This document shows positions 15,166-23,006 of a stretch of 24,628 nt of DNA, in pieces. Every line of letters begins with the position of its first letter. The first letter of the stretch is position 1. The stretch comes from CAZYVU01 sp964651435 (GTDB lineage: Bacteria; Desulfobacterota; Syntrophorhabdia; Syntrophorhabdales; CAYQXL01). The notes beneath the pieces are model-generated. The model was given only the letters and a program-made list of their open reading frames with translations. It searched no databases and was not told where the DNA came from. The DNA lies in the NCBI GenBank assembly GCA_964651435.1, contig CAZYVU010000041.1, positions 1 to 24,628 of the forward strand, in the 5' to 3' direction. The position numbers were made by a program, and so were the translations under genes.

Positions 15166-16254
15166 ATGAGCTTTTCGTGCGGCATAGTCGGTCTTCCCAA
15201 TTCGGGGAAGTCGACCATCTTCAACGCCCTGACGGCTCTCAGTGTTCCTGCTCAGCCCTATGCCTTCTGCACCATAGACCCCAATGTGGGGATCGTTCCC
15301 GTGCCCGACGGCAGGCTTGTTAGGCTGGGGGAGATGCTCAATCCCGATAAGCTTACCCCCACGACCATCGAATTCATAGACATCGCCGGTCTCATCAAGG
15401 ACGCCCACAAGGGCGAGGGGCTGGGGAACCGTTTTCTGTCGCACATCCGCAACGTCGATGCCGTGGCCCACGTGCTTCGCATGTTCGGCGCCGCCAATGT
15501 GCCTCACGTGTACGAAGGCATTGACCCCGGCCGGGACATGGAGGTCGTTGAAACGGAGATCATTATCTCGGACCTTGAGATCGTAGAGGACCGCATCGCC
15601 AAGGTGGAAAGGCTGGCCAAGATCTCCAAAGAGAAGGGCACGGCGGAGCTGGAACTTCTCGAAAGGATCAAGGCGGAGCTGGAAAAGGGCCGTTTCATCG
15701 ATACGGGTGCCTTTACCGAAGACGAAGAGGAGCTTGTCCGGTCCTTTAACCTTATTTCGACGAAACCCCTTTTCTATATCGCCAACGTGGGCGAGCAAGA
15801 CATAGGTGTCCCTCCTCCTGTCCCCCTGCAGGAGCTCGCAGCATCGAAGGGGAGACGGGTCGTTTCCATATGCGGGAAGCTGGAGGAGGAGCTGGTTCTT
15901 CTCCAGGAGGCTGAAAGGATCAGCTATATGGAGCTTTACGACATGCAGGAGATGTCCATCGGCCGGGTCATCGAAGCCGGTTATGGGGCCTTGCAGTTGG
16001 TCACCTTCTATACGACCGTCGGCAAAGAGGTGCGGGCATGGACGGTGCCGGCGGGCACGCCCTGTGCGAAGGCGGCCGGAAAGATCCATACGGACATGGA
16101 AAAGGGGTTCATTAAGGCCGAGGTCATCAACTGTGCCGATTTTTTTGAATGCGGCTCCGAGCACACGGCCCGGGAGCGGGGGCTTCTCCGGCTGGAGGGC
16201 AGAGAGTACCGCGTCAGGGACGGCGACATTCTGCACATTCGATTTAACGTTTAA
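15166..16254 (+). CDS. ychF: Redox-regulated Obg-type ATPase YchF
   Basis: The 362-residue protein has the P-loop GLPNSGKST (residues 9-17), IEFIDIAGLIKDAHKGEGLGN (switch II / G3) and a coiled helical insert rich in Glu and Lys. The G4-like segment reads ANVGEQD where relatives have NVDE. A C-terminal TGS domain ends in GDILHIRFNV. YchF binds ATP better than GTP and associates with ribosomes. The pth-ychF pairing is conserved across bacteria. About 80 nt separate its stop from a convergent MFS gene; that stretch is very GC-rich with short inverted words but no clear terminator hairpin plus T-run. Confidence 0.96.
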   Translation: MSFSCGIVGLPNSGKSTIFNALTALSVPAQPYAFCTIDPNVGIVPVPDGRLVRLGEMLNPDKLTPTTIEFIDIAGLIKDAHKGEGLGNRFLSHIRNVDAVAHVLRMFGAANVPHVYEGIDPGRDMEVVETEIIISDLEIVEDRIAKVERLAKISKEKGTAELELLERIKAELEKGRFIDTGAFTEDEEELVRSFNLISTKPLFYIANVGEQDIGVPPPVPLQELAASKGRRVVSICGKLEEELVLLQEAERISYMELYDMQEMSIGRVIEAGYGALQLVTFYTTVGKEVRAWTVPAGTPCAKAAGKIHTDMEKGFIKAEVINCADFFECGSEHTARERGLLRLEGREYRVRDGDILHIRFNV

Positions 16255-16335
16255 AAACCTGCACAAAGCTTAGCGCACATGTCCGGACCGCCCGTGGGCC
16301 GGCCCGCCCGGATTCGGGAGTTGGGCCGGTGTGAC

Positions 16336-17604
16336 CTACACGTTGGGGCCACCCTTGCGGACGCCGTGAATTAACACCAGCCCAAGGAGAAAGAAAAGGG
16401 CCACAGCGAGGACGGCCGGCCTCTGGCTTCCCGTATGCGCCGAAACATACCCGAAAAGCAGCGGCCCCAGAATGGCCGATGACTTACCGACGAGGCTGTA
16501 GAGGCCGAAGTAGCGTGATTCCATGCCGGCGGGGATGAACTGGCTGAAGAATGCCCGCGATGCCGCCTGAATGGAGCCAAGGCCCAGGCCTGCCAGAGAG
16601 GCGACGACGAAGAAAGCAGCCTTTGTCTGAACTAAGTACGTCACGGCCGCCACTGCCGCCCAGAGGACAAGCGTCCCCTGCACGACCCGCTTCGGTCCGC
16701 GCTGGTCGATGGAGCGGGCGACGATGAAGGATCCGGCAAGGGCCGTGGCCTGGACGATCAGGTACAGGAGGATCAGTTCGCTATCGGTGCAGCCGAGCGT
16801 GGATGCCGCGAAGATGCTTGAGAAGACGATGACCGTGTTCACCCCGTCTTCGTAGAAAAGGTAGGCCAGCAGAAAGCGCCGGCAATCCCTGTCCGACAGG
16901 GCCTCCTTAAGGGTCGACAGGGTGGATGCAAGCCCCATCCGGGACGCCTGAAAAAGGCCGTTCTCTGAGGGCCTGTCCTGTGGAAGAAAGCGAAAGGCGG
17001 GGAGGGCAAAGAGGGCGAAAAAAAGGGCCACGGCGGGCCAGACGAGCGTGAGCAGGCTGAAGTGGAGCAGGGCAAGGGCCATGAAAAGGGAGAGGATGGA
17101 CCCGGCATAACCGGTGCCGAAGCCCCATGCGGAGACGCGACCCTGGCGGCTGCGGGCTGCTATGATAGGAAGAAAGGCGTTATAGAAAACGTAGCCGCCC
17201 TCCATGCCGATGTTGGCAAGAACAATGAGAAAAAATCCGGACAGCACCATGCCCTTGTCGAGCGCAACCAGGGATCCCGTCGCTGCCACGCAGACCGCCG
17301 TAAAAAGGATGAGCATCCTCTTCTTGAGGCCGGAGAAATCGGCAAGGCCCCCCAGAAAAGGGGAGCTCAAGGCCACAAAGGCCATGCTCAGGGAAATGGC
17401 CCTACCCCACCAGAGATCCCCCTCGCCGTGGGCGTTTCCAACGATGTAGGACGTATAGTAGACGGGAAAAAGGACAGCGGCTATGACGGCCGAATAGCTT
17501 GAGTTGGCGAAATCGAAGAGGCACCATCCAACGACGGCGGGGGAGGCGGCGGGTCGCCCCCGGCCGGGGGAAGAGCTGTCGAGGGGTGAATCCTTTCTCA
17601 CCAC
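16336..17604 (-). CDS. MFS transporter, UMF1/Atg22-like family
   Basis: The 422-residue protein is a 12-helix major facilitator. After a Ser/Pro/Gly-rich cytoplasmic start, helix 1 carries WCLFDFANSSYSAV, the signature of the UMF1 (Atg22-like) group. Further support comes from GGLADFSGLKKR after helix 2 and repeated hydrophobic segments to the C-terminus. Substrate unknown; yeast Atg22 exports amino acids from the vacuole, but that does not transfer to bacteria. It is the last gene of the htpX-rsmB-PASTA-DUF3786 operon, and its ATG overlaps the end of the DUF3786 gene by 7 nt. Confidence 0.9.
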   Translation of the reverse strand: MVRKDSPLDSSSPGRGRPAASPAVVGWCLFDFANSSYSAVIAAVLFPVYYTSYIVGNAHGEGDLWWGRAISLSMAFVALSSPFLGGLADFSGLKKRMLILFTAVCVAATGSLVALDKGMVLSGFFLIVLANIGMEGGYVFYNAFLPIIAARSRQGRVSAWGFGTGYAGSILSLFMALALLHFSLLTLVWPAVALFFALFALPAFRFLPQDRPSENGLFQASRMGLASTLSTLKEALSDRDCRRFLLAYLFYEDGVNTVIVFSSIFAASTLGCTDSELILLYLIVQATALAGSFIVARSIDQRGPKRVVQGTLVLWAAVAAVTYLVQTKAAFFVVASLAGLGLGSIQAASRAFFSQFIPAGMESRYFGLYSLVGKSSAILGPLLFGYVSAHTGSQRPAVLAVALFFLLGLVLIHGVRKGGPNV

Positions 17605-18245
17605 GCATCTTCGGCGTAGAGACGCCGGGCCGCCTTTAGCAGGCGGGTGCCTGCGAGCTTCGTTACGACGACGATATCCTCAAGGGGCAGGTATGACGCG
17701 ATTGTGTCGTCGTAGAGAGCCCGAAGGGACGGCGGGAACTCATCGTCGGCCGCCCACAGGATGAAGGTGATGGGCACCCGGGGTAAGGCGAAGAGGGTCA
17801 CAGCGGCGTCGCCAAAGTCTTCTGCGCGTCCGCCCATTGCTGTGCCGGCCTCGGTAAAGGCCTGGGGTTCCCTGCCGAATGCAGCACAGAGTGGCTTGAC
17901 CACGCGCCGCTCGAAGGCAGGCAGATAGTGGCGAAGAACAGATATGTCCTCATAGGCTGCCTGCCGCCCGCTCAGCGGCTCGCCCGAGGCCTTGAGCAGG
18001 TAATGGAGGATAATGATTTTTGTCACGAGGGTGACGTTGGAGGCCGCGGAACTCCGAAAGCGGAGGTCCGGCAGATCCATAACGATGGTTTCATTGAAGA
18101 AGGGGATGTGGGCGTGAAGGATTGGGCCCTCTCTCTCGAACTGCACGGCAGCATTGCCCATCCGTTCCTCGGGGTTGCCGGCCAGAAGTTCCCCGCAGGC
18201 GATCCGAAAGGCTTCGAGGTAGGTCTTTTGTTTGCTTAATACCAC
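17598..18245 (-). CDS. DUF3786 domain-containing protein
   Basis: This 215-residue soluble protein matches my memory of DUF3786, found mainly in anaerobes. It shows an IIILHYLLKASGEPLSG core, the YEDISVLRHYLPAFERRVVKPL stretch, and a C-terminal region with FILWAADDEFPPSLRALYDD. No catalytic motif or membrane segment is apparent and the role is unknown. The GTG start at 18245 is preceded by an AAGGGGG Shine-Dalgarno and lies 24 nt after the PASTA gene. Confidence 0.8.
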   Translation of the reverse strand: MVLSKQKTYLEAFRIACGELLAGNPEERMGNAAVQFEREGPILHAHIPFFNETIVMDLPDLRFRSSAASNVTLVTKIIILHYLLKASGEPLSGRQAAYEDISVLRHYLPAFERRVVKPLCAAFGREPQAFTEAGTAMGGRAEDFGDAAVTLFALPRVPITFILWAADDEFPPSLRALYDDTIASYLPLEDIVVVTKLAGTRLLKAARRLYAEDAW

Positions 18246-18269
18246 GGCTGTCCCCCTTCCCCGATGATC

Positions 18270-18974
18270 TTATCCATCGGGGGCCACCAGGATGAGCACT
18301 TCGTCGTCGCCGCTGAAGATGGTCCGGGCCGGGGGCGCCGTGGCCACGACCTGACCGGGAAAGGCATACTCCCGTCTGCTATACTGCATCCTGTAGCGAA
18401 TCCTCTTGGCATCGAGATCTGCGGCAATGCTCGACGGATAGGCGCCGCGAAGCTCCGGCATAACAAAGTAGCGCTTCCCCGGCGCGCCCACAACGAGGGT
18501 GATCTTGCCGTTGGCCACGATCTCACCACCGCCTTTCGGCTCCTGGGCGAGGACCATCCCTGCATTTCCGTGAGGAACAGCAATCACCTTGCCGACGCGA
18601 ATGCGGAGGCCTTCGAGGTTCTCCTCGGCATCTTCAACGGTTTGCCCGACGACGGAAGGGAGCTTGACCAATTCGGGGCCCTCCGACACAAGCACGCTTA
18701 CAACCCTGCTTTTTCTCATAGGCACATTGGCGTCGGGCTTCTGAACGGTAATGACATTGTAAGGAACGTCGTTGCGGCGCTCGTATCGGACCACCTTGAG
18801 GTTGATGCCCCTTTGCTGGAGAAATCGCTTTGCCTCTTCCACATCCTTGCCTCTAATGTCGGGGCAGACAACGGTCTGTTCGATCTTGAGAAGAACGGCA
18901 AGGGTCACGTAGGCGGAGAGCCCGAAGAAGAAAAAAGGGGCGATGATATAGATAAAAGCACGGGTCCACTTCAT
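18270..18974 (-). CDS. Membrane-anchored protein with three PASTA domains
   Basis: The 234-residue protein has one N-terminal transmembrane helix (about 8-30) and then three PASTA repeats. These are visible as KDVEEAKRFLQQRGINLKVV, QTVEDAEENLEGLRIRVGKV and SSIAADLDAKRIRYRM, each preceded by a 'P.(I/V/L).G' strand. PASTA modules bind peptidoglycan fragments in Ser/Thr kinases and penicillin-binding proteins. Here there is no kinase or transpeptidase domain, so it may be a stand-alone periplasmic sensor or adaptor. The start overlaps the rsmB stop (ATGA). The rsmB-PASTA pair recurs in deltaproteobacteria. Confidence 0.9.
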   Translation of the reverse strand: MKWTRAFIYIIAPFFFFGLSAYVTLAVLLKIEQTVVCPDIRGKDVEEAKRFLQQRGINLKVVRYERRNDVPYNVITVQKPDANVPMRKSRVVSVLVSEGPELVKLPSVVGQTVEDAEENLEGLRIRVGKVIAVPHGNAGMVLAQEPKGGGEIVANGKITLVVGAPGKRYFVMPELRGAYPSSIAADLDAKRIRYRMQYSRREYAFPGQVVATAPPARTIFSGDDEVLILVAPDG

Positions 18975-20248
18975 GGTTTCCGCAGCCTGGCTATAAAAAA
19001 TCCGTCGACCCCTGTTTTATCCGGCAGCGACAGAAAGTACTCCATATTAAACAGGAAGGGTAACGGATTTTCAAGCACAAAGGGGATCTTCTTTCGAACG
19101 TTGTCCAAGACGGCGGTGGTTTCCTCCGGTTCAAAGGAGCAAACGCTGTAGACGAGATGTCCGCCCGGCTTCAGGGTGGGCCAAAGCGAGGAGAGAAGGT
19201 CGGCCTGCAGGCGGCCGAATCCTTCCACATCCTTGGCTGACCGGCGCCATTTGAGCTCCGGATGTTTTCGAACGATGCCGAGCGAGGAGCAAGGGGCATC
19301 GAGAAGGATGGTGTCGAAGGATTCGCCTTTAAATGGAGGCGCCAGCCCGTCGCCTTCGACGCGCTGTCCGGGGGGGTTGATGAGAAGGAGCCGCCGGCGG
19401 CTGTTGTCGAAGGAGATCAGGTTTGCCTGCGGGCAAATCTCCATGAGCTGCCTGGTCTTTGTGCCGAGGCCCGCGCAAGCGTCGAGTATCCGTTCTCCCG
19501 GTGAGGGCCGAACGGCAAGGCCCACAAGCTGGGAGGCCTCATCCTGAACGGAGAGAAGCCCTTCGGCCATGAGGTCGCTGTTGAGGATGCCGTGAAGGCT
19601 GGGAACCGTAAGCGATGACGGGGAAAGGAGGCCGGGACGGCAATCGATGCCCCGCTCCCGGAGCTCTGCGAGCACCTGGTCGCGGGACCGGCGGGAAAGA
19701 TTGACGCGAAGGCAAAAATGGGGGGCTTCATTGAGGTGTGAAAGGAGCTGCCGGGTGCTTTCCTCTCCGAAGCGGCCGACCCAGCGCCTGACCAGCCAGG
19801 CCGGGAAAGAGTTGATGAGGGCCATCCGTTCCAGTGGCTTTTCGGGATAGGGAAGGTCGTCCTTCTCTCTGAGGTAGCGCCTCAGGAGGGCGTTCACGTA
19901 TTTTCCCGCAGGGCCGCCCTTGGTGGCGGTAGCCACGTCGACGGTCTCCTTCACCACGTGGTGTGCCCCCTTGCGCATGGCCCACAGTTGGTAAAGGCTT
20001 ATTCTCAGAAGGGCTCTTGTTTCGCCCCGCGGTGCCTTGACGCTGAGACGGCCTATGATCCAGTCAAGATAGTCCCTCCAGCGAACGACCCCCGAGACAA
20101 TTTGGTAAACGAATGCCCTCTCCCGTTCGGTTAGGGTCGATGACGCCAGGTGCTTATCAAAAGCGGTATCGAGAAAGGTGCCCCTCTCGACGTCCCGCAA
20201 GATAGCGTGGGCGATAAGCCGGAATGAGGTGCCGAACCTATCGGTGAT
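18971..20248 (-). CDS. rsmB: 16S rRNA (cytosine-967-C5)-methyltransferase, start codon uncertain
   Basis: The protein has a NusB-like RNA-binding domain first (AHAILRDVERGTFLDTAFDK, ALLRISLYQLW, ALLRRYL). A SAM-dependent domain follows with LDACAGLGTKT, the DAPCSSLG motif IV Cys and the SVCSFEPEE catalytic Cys. It methylates C967 of 16S rRNA. No ATG, GTG or TTG is in frame near the expected N-terminus. The nearest ATG would run about 50 codons back inside htpX. The best candidate is ATC at 20248, 9 nt after a GGAGG inside htpX, giving 425 residues, normal for RsmB. Translation coupled to htpX, whose last 11 nt overlap, is likely. A sequence error is the alternative. Confidence 0.88.
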   Translation of the reverse strand: MTDRFGTSFRLIAHAILRDVERGTFLDTAFDKHLASSTLTERERAFVYQIVSGVVRWRDYLDWIIGRLSVKAPRGETRALLRISLYQLWAMRKGAHHVVKETVDVATATKGGPAGKYVNALLRRYLREKDDLPYPEKPLERMALINSFPAWLVRRWVGRFGEESTRQLLSHLNEAPHFCLRVNLSRRSRDQVLAELRERGIDCRPGLLSPSSLTVPSLHGILNSDLMAEGLLSVQDEASQLVGLAVRPSPGERILDACAGLGTKTRQLMEICPQANLISFDNSRRRLLLINPPGQRVEGDGLAPPFKGESFDTILLDAPCSSLGIVRKHPELKWRRSAKDVEGFGRLQADLLSSLWPTLKPGGHLVYSVCSFEPEETTAVLDNVRKKIPFVLENPLPFLFNMEYFLSLPDKTGVDGFFIARLRKP

Positions 20249-21092
20249 AGGCCATAGCCTCCAGTCTTTTGATTCTCTCTTCCATGGGCGGATGGGTACT
20301 GAAGAGGGCCATGACGCCGCCGCCTCTGAGCGGGCTGACGATAAACATGGGGGCTGTTGAGGGATTGGCGCCATGCATGGGAACCCGCGCCGTTCCCGCG
20401 TGTAGTTTCCGCAGGGCATCGGCCAGCCAAAGGGGATTACCCGTCAGGCGTGCCCCTCCCTCGTCGGCCATGTACTCGCGTGACCGTGAGATGGCGAGTT
20501 GAATGAGCATGGCCGCGAATGCGGCTATGATGGAAAAGAGTATAACGGTAACGATATTTCCTCCGCCCTCCTCGTCGTCGCTGCTTCCTCCTCCGAAAAA
20601 GGCGGCAAACCGTGCCCAGTTGGCCACCATGGTGATGGCGCCCGCAAGGGTGGCCGCAACCGTCTGCACAAGGATGTCCCTATGCTTGATGTGGGAAAGC
20701 TCGTGAGCCAAAACGCCCTCCAGCTCGTTCCGGTTTAAAATCCTGAGAATGCCCGTTGTTACCGCCACGACGCCGTGTGCGGGGTTTCTTCCCGTAGCAA
20801 AGGCGTTCGGGCTTTCCTCGTCTATGATGTAGACCTTCGGCATGGGGATGGAGGCCTTTTGGGACAGAGAAGAGACGATCGAATAGAGTTCCGGAGCCTG
20901 GGCCTCCGACACCTCCCGGGCACCGTACATCTTGAGGACGATTTTATCGGACCACCAGTAGCTTACCAGGTTCATGACGAGGGCAACAAAAAAGGCTATA
21001 TACGCACCGCCTTTTCCGCCTATGAGGCTACCCAGGGCCACGAGAATTATGGTAAGGGCGACCATGAGGACAAAGGTCTTTGCTTGGTTCAT
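20238..21092 (-). CDS. htpX: Membrane zinc metalloprotease HtpX
   Basis: The 284-residue M48 protease degrades misfolded membrane proteins. Two N-terminal helices (about 7-25 and 28-47) precede the active site LAHELSH (H130, E131, H134), with the third zinc ligand E206 in SREYMAD. Two further hydrophobic segments lie between them, around a Gly/Asp/Glu loop. The ATG follows a GGGGG Shine-Dalgarno and a strong promoter. It is the first gene of the leftward operon. Confidence 0.95.
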   Translation of the reverse strand: MNQAKTFVLMVALTIILVALGSLIGGKGGAYIAFFVALVMNLVSYWWSDKIVLKMYGAREVSEAQAPELYSIVSSLSQKASIPMPKVYIIDEESPNAFATGRNPAHGVVAVTTGILRILNRNELEGVLAHELSHIKHRDILVQTVAATLAGAITMVANWARFAAFFGGGSSDDEEGGGNIVTVILFSIIAAFAAMLIQLAISRSREYMADEGGARLTGNPLWLADALRKLHAGTARVPMHGANPSTAPMFIVSPLRGGGVMALFSTHPPMEERIKRLEAMAYHR

Positions 21093-21124
21093 TCAAACCC
21101 CCAAAATAGTATACTGCTGTCTCT

Positions 21125-21153
21125 AAAATATATAGGCTGCCCGCCTTTGTCAA
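21125..21153 (-). promoter_or_regulatory. sigma-70 promoter of the htpX operon
   Basis: On the minus strand a perfect TTGACA (21148-21153) and TATTTT (21125-21130) are 17 nt apart, within the AT-rich run TATATATTTTAG. The leader to htpX would be about 27 nt. This would drive htpX, rsmB and the three downstream genes. No sigma-32-type -35 was seen even though HtpX is heat-induced in enterobacteria. Confidence 0.65.
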
Positions 21154-21181
21154 GGTCATGGCCCTTCTATGGCGCAAAACC

Positions 21182-21210
21182 TTGACTTCCCGGAGCCAAG
21201 CCCGTAAGCT
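21182..21210 (+). promoter_or_regulatory. Candidate promoter of the DedA gene
   Basis: TTGACT (21182-21187) and TAAGCT (21205-21210) are 17 nt apart. The -35 is good and the -10 is weak (3/6). The start of transcription would be about 17 nt before the ATG, which still leaves room for the GGAGG Shine-Dalgarno. Confidence 0.4.
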
Positions 21211-21233
21211 ACTGCAGGATTTCCGGAGGAAAC

Positions 21234-21884
21234 ATGGAACTCATCACGTTGGTAATCGACTTCATACTCCATATCGATAAGCATCTTAGTGAAATCATAC
21301 AGTCTTATGGTGTCTGGACGTATCTCATTCTTTTTCTCATCGTCTTCTGCGAGACAGGATTGGTGGCAACGCCCTTTCTTCCCGGCGACTCACTGCTCTT
21401 TGCGGCAGGTACCTTTGCGGCACTCGGCGCTCTGGATCTCGGTTTTCTCCTTCTGCTTCTCAGCGTGTCGGCTGTTCTTGGAGACACGGTCAATTATTGG
21501 ATCGGCCATTATGTGGGCCCAAAGATCTTTCACAAGGAAAAGGTCAGATTTCTTAAGAGAGAGTATCTGGACCGCACGCACCAGTTTTATGAGCGGTACG
21601 GGGGCAAGACCATCATTATTGCCCGCTTCGTACCCATTATTCGAACCTTTGCGCCCTTCGTGGCCGGTATCGGCGCCATGACCTACTGGAAATTCATTGC
21701 CTACAACGTGATTGGCGGCGTTGCCTGGGTGCTTATCTGCGTCCTGGCAGGCTTTTTCTTCGGCAACCTTTCCTTTGTCAGGAACAATTTCAGCCTGGTC
21801 ATTCTGGCTATCATCATCATCTCCGTCCTCCCGGGCGTGGTGGAGTTCCTTAGGCAGCGGAGGGCCGCCCTTCGCAGCTCCTGA
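21234..21884 (+). CDS. DedA-family membrane protein
   Basis: The 216-residue inner-membrane protein shows the DedA pattern: an N-terminal amphipathic helix, helix 1 ending ETGLVATPFLPGDSLLF, GDTVNYWIGHYVGPKIF, then the IIARFVPIIRTFAPFVAGIG re-entrant segment with the conserved Arg residues, and two C-terminal helices. DedA proteins are now linked to undecaprenyl-phosphate or phospholipid flipping and membrane potential. The ATG follows a GGAGG with 5-nt spacing. It is divergent from htpX. Confidence 0.94.
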   Translation: MELITLVIDFILHIDKHLSEIIQSYGVWTYLILFLIVFCETGLVATPFLPGDSLLFAAGTFAALGALDLGFLLLLLSVSAVLGDTVNYWIGHYVGPKIFHKEKVRFLKREYLDRTHQFYERYGGKTIIIARFVPIIRTFAPFVAGIGAMTYWKFIAYNVIGGVAWVLICVLAGFFFGNLSFVRNNFSLVILAIIIISVLPGVVEFLRQRRAALRSS

Positions 21885-21949
21885 CGGCAACGCCTTTCGA
21901 AGAAATTAGCTATTCAAATCGAAAAAAATAGCACATAATAGAAAGAGAC

Positions 21950-22171
21950 ATGCGTGTGGAGCACGAGAGCCGGGAGGTAGGACCGCAGCAGGGGGCGGTG
22001 GACGAGAGCTTGACTTGCGGGGGACATGGGCCGCAGAAGATCGTCTTGGCGGCAAAGGCCTTGAGAGGGTTAACGGCAGTTGTCGTGTTTGGGCTTCCTT
22101 TGGCTGTGGGGGCCGCGGGGGTGGCCGGCTACGGGCTCTACAAGGTGTACAGGCGTTTGAAAGGTAAATAG
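21950..22171 (+). CDS. Small single-helix membrane protein, unknown function
   Basis: The 73-residue frame has a polar N-terminal third with one Cys, then one transmembrane helix (about 41-63, GLPLAVGAAGVAGYGLY, rich in small residues) and a basic tail YRRLKGK. That topology predicts the N-terminus outside or in a dimer packed through Gly-x3-Gly contacts. The Shine-Dalgarno is weak (AAAGAG). It lies 65 nt after the DedA gene and 70 nt before the dodecin gene. I do not recognise a family. It could be a small stress or transporter accessory protein, or a chance frame. Confidence 0.5.
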   Translation: MRVEHESREVGPQQGAVDESLTCGGHGPQKIVLAAKALRGLTAVVVFGLPLAVGAAGVAGYGLYKVYRRLKGK

Positions 22172-22241
22172 TTTGAAATTGAACGATAGAGATGGAGCAT
22201 CAGCACACCGGTTCAAAAAAAACTAACAAAAAGGAGGCACC

Positions 22242-22457
22242 ATGAGATCACAGGGAAGGGTGGCCCGGGTTACGGAAATCATAGCCGGTTCACCGAAGAG
22301 CTTTGAAGATGCGGTCAATGTCGGTTTTTTGAGGGCTTCCAAGACGCTGCGGGGTATTACGGGAATTCGCGTGGCGGAGCAGAGGGCGAGGGTCGAAGAC
22401 GGAAAGATCATTGAGTACCGTGTTACCCTCGAAGTGATCTTCATCCTGGAGAGTTAG
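22242..22457 (+). CDS. Dodecin-family protein without the flavin-stacking Trp
   Basis: The 71-residue protein aligns with dodecin over its length: a KSFEDAVNVGFLRASKTLRGI helix, GIRVAEQRARVEDG strand and turn, then KIIEYRVTLEVIFILES. Dodecins form hollow dodecamers that store flavin or CoA. In flavin-binding members the segment after TLR reads like NLEWFEV. Here it is GITGIRV, so position 41 is Gly instead of Trp, as in the Ca- or ligand-variant dodecins. A strong AAGGAGG Shine-Dalgarno precedes the ATG. A palindromic terminator follows 63 nt after the stop. Confidence 0.88.
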   Translation: MRSQGRVARVTEIIAGSPKSFEDAVNVGFLRASKTLRGITGIRVAEQRARVEDGKIIEYRVTLEVIFILES

Positions 22458-22520
22458 TCTGTACAGCCCGGGGAGGGGCAGAGCGGCCGCAGTCAGGAAA
22501 GGGTAAGGAAGGAACAACGG

Positions 22521-22548
22521 AAAGAGGGCGCCCATGGGCGCCCTCTTT
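22521..22548. terminator. Bidirectional intrinsic terminator, 28-bp perfect palindrome
   Basis: Bases 22521-22548 form a perfect 14+14 palindrome (AAAGAGGGCGCCCA and its complement) with a GC-rich stem and a minimal CATG loop. T-rich sequence follows in both directions (TTTGTTCT on plus, TTTCCGTTGTT on minus). It sits between the dodecin gene and the convergent secreted-protein gene, so it can end transcription from both sides. Confidence 0.85.
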
Positions 22549-22573
22549 GTTCTCCATGTATGATGGTCTGTTA

Positions 22574-22885
22574 TTACTTCTTTGCGGGCTCTGCGGGCTT
22601 CGCAGGAGCGGGCTTCTCGGGTGCAGGAGCGGGCTTCTCGGCTGCGGGCTTCTCGGCTGCCGGTTTCTCGGCCTTCTTCGCCTTCTTCGGGGCCTTCTTC
22701 GCCTTTTCTGCCTTGGCCGGCTTGTCTGTTGCGGCCTTGTCGGCTGCGGGCTTGTCAGTCGCTACTGCGGGCTTGTCGGCTGCTGCTGCTGCCGGCTTGT
22801 CGGCGGGCTTCGGCTGGGCCAAAACTGTGGTAACGAAGGCTACGCTGATGACCATAACGAGAACCAACATCAATGCTTTTTTCAT
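22574..22885 (-). CDS. Secreted Ala/Lys/Pro-rich low-complexity protein
   Basis: The 103-residue protein begins with a classical signal peptide, MKKALMLVLVMVISVAFVTT then VLA, cleaved before QPKPADKP. The mature part is built from Ala, Lys, Pro, Asp and Glu only, in repeats such as ADKPA, AKKAPKKAKKAEKP and AAEKPAAEKPAPAPEKPAP. It resembles histone H1-like tails in composition but is exported. A role in the periplasm, for example binding anionic polymers or lipopolysaccharide, is a guess. ATG at 22885 has an AAGGAG Shine-Dalgarno. A longer frame to 22921 adds 12 residues before the Met and is rejected because the signal peptide starts here. Confidence 0.75.
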   Translation of the reverse strand: MKKALMLVLVMVISVAFVTTVLAQPKPADKPAAAAADKPAVATDKPAADKAATDKPAKAEKAKKAPKKAKKAEKPAAEKPAAEKPAPAPEKPAPAKPAEPAKK

Positions 22886-22932
22886 ACTCCTTGTTCCTCC
22901 TGTGAGTTTAATTAACTGCATGGCCGTTATGG

Positions 22933-22950
22933 ATGCATATCCTGTGCCAA
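22933..22950 (-). promoter_or_regulatory. sigma-54 (RpoN) type promoter of the Ala/Lys/Pro-rich protein gene
   Basis: On the minus strand TTGGCAC, five bases, then ATGCAT follows the -24/-12 layout. The GG and GC dinucleotides are 10 nt apart, as RpoN requires, and the match to TGGCAC-N5-TTGCA is 10 of 11. The predicted start near 22922 leaves a leader of about 37 nt with a Shine-Dalgarno. No enhancer-binding site was identified. Confidence 0.55.
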
Positions 22951-23006
22951 AAAGGGGATGGTTGGAATTCTTATGGAAATAAGTGGCCGGCAGGGGCGGA
23001 GGTGTT

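Noticed and set aside
16255..16335. Terminator between ychF and the MFS gene
   Set aside because: Several GGGCC/GGCCC inverted words exist, but none forms a stem with a sensible loop followed by a T-run.
20249..20419. 482-residue version of RsmB starting at 20419
   Set aside because: The extra N-terminus lies inside htpX, has no conserved sequence and would make the protein longer than its family.
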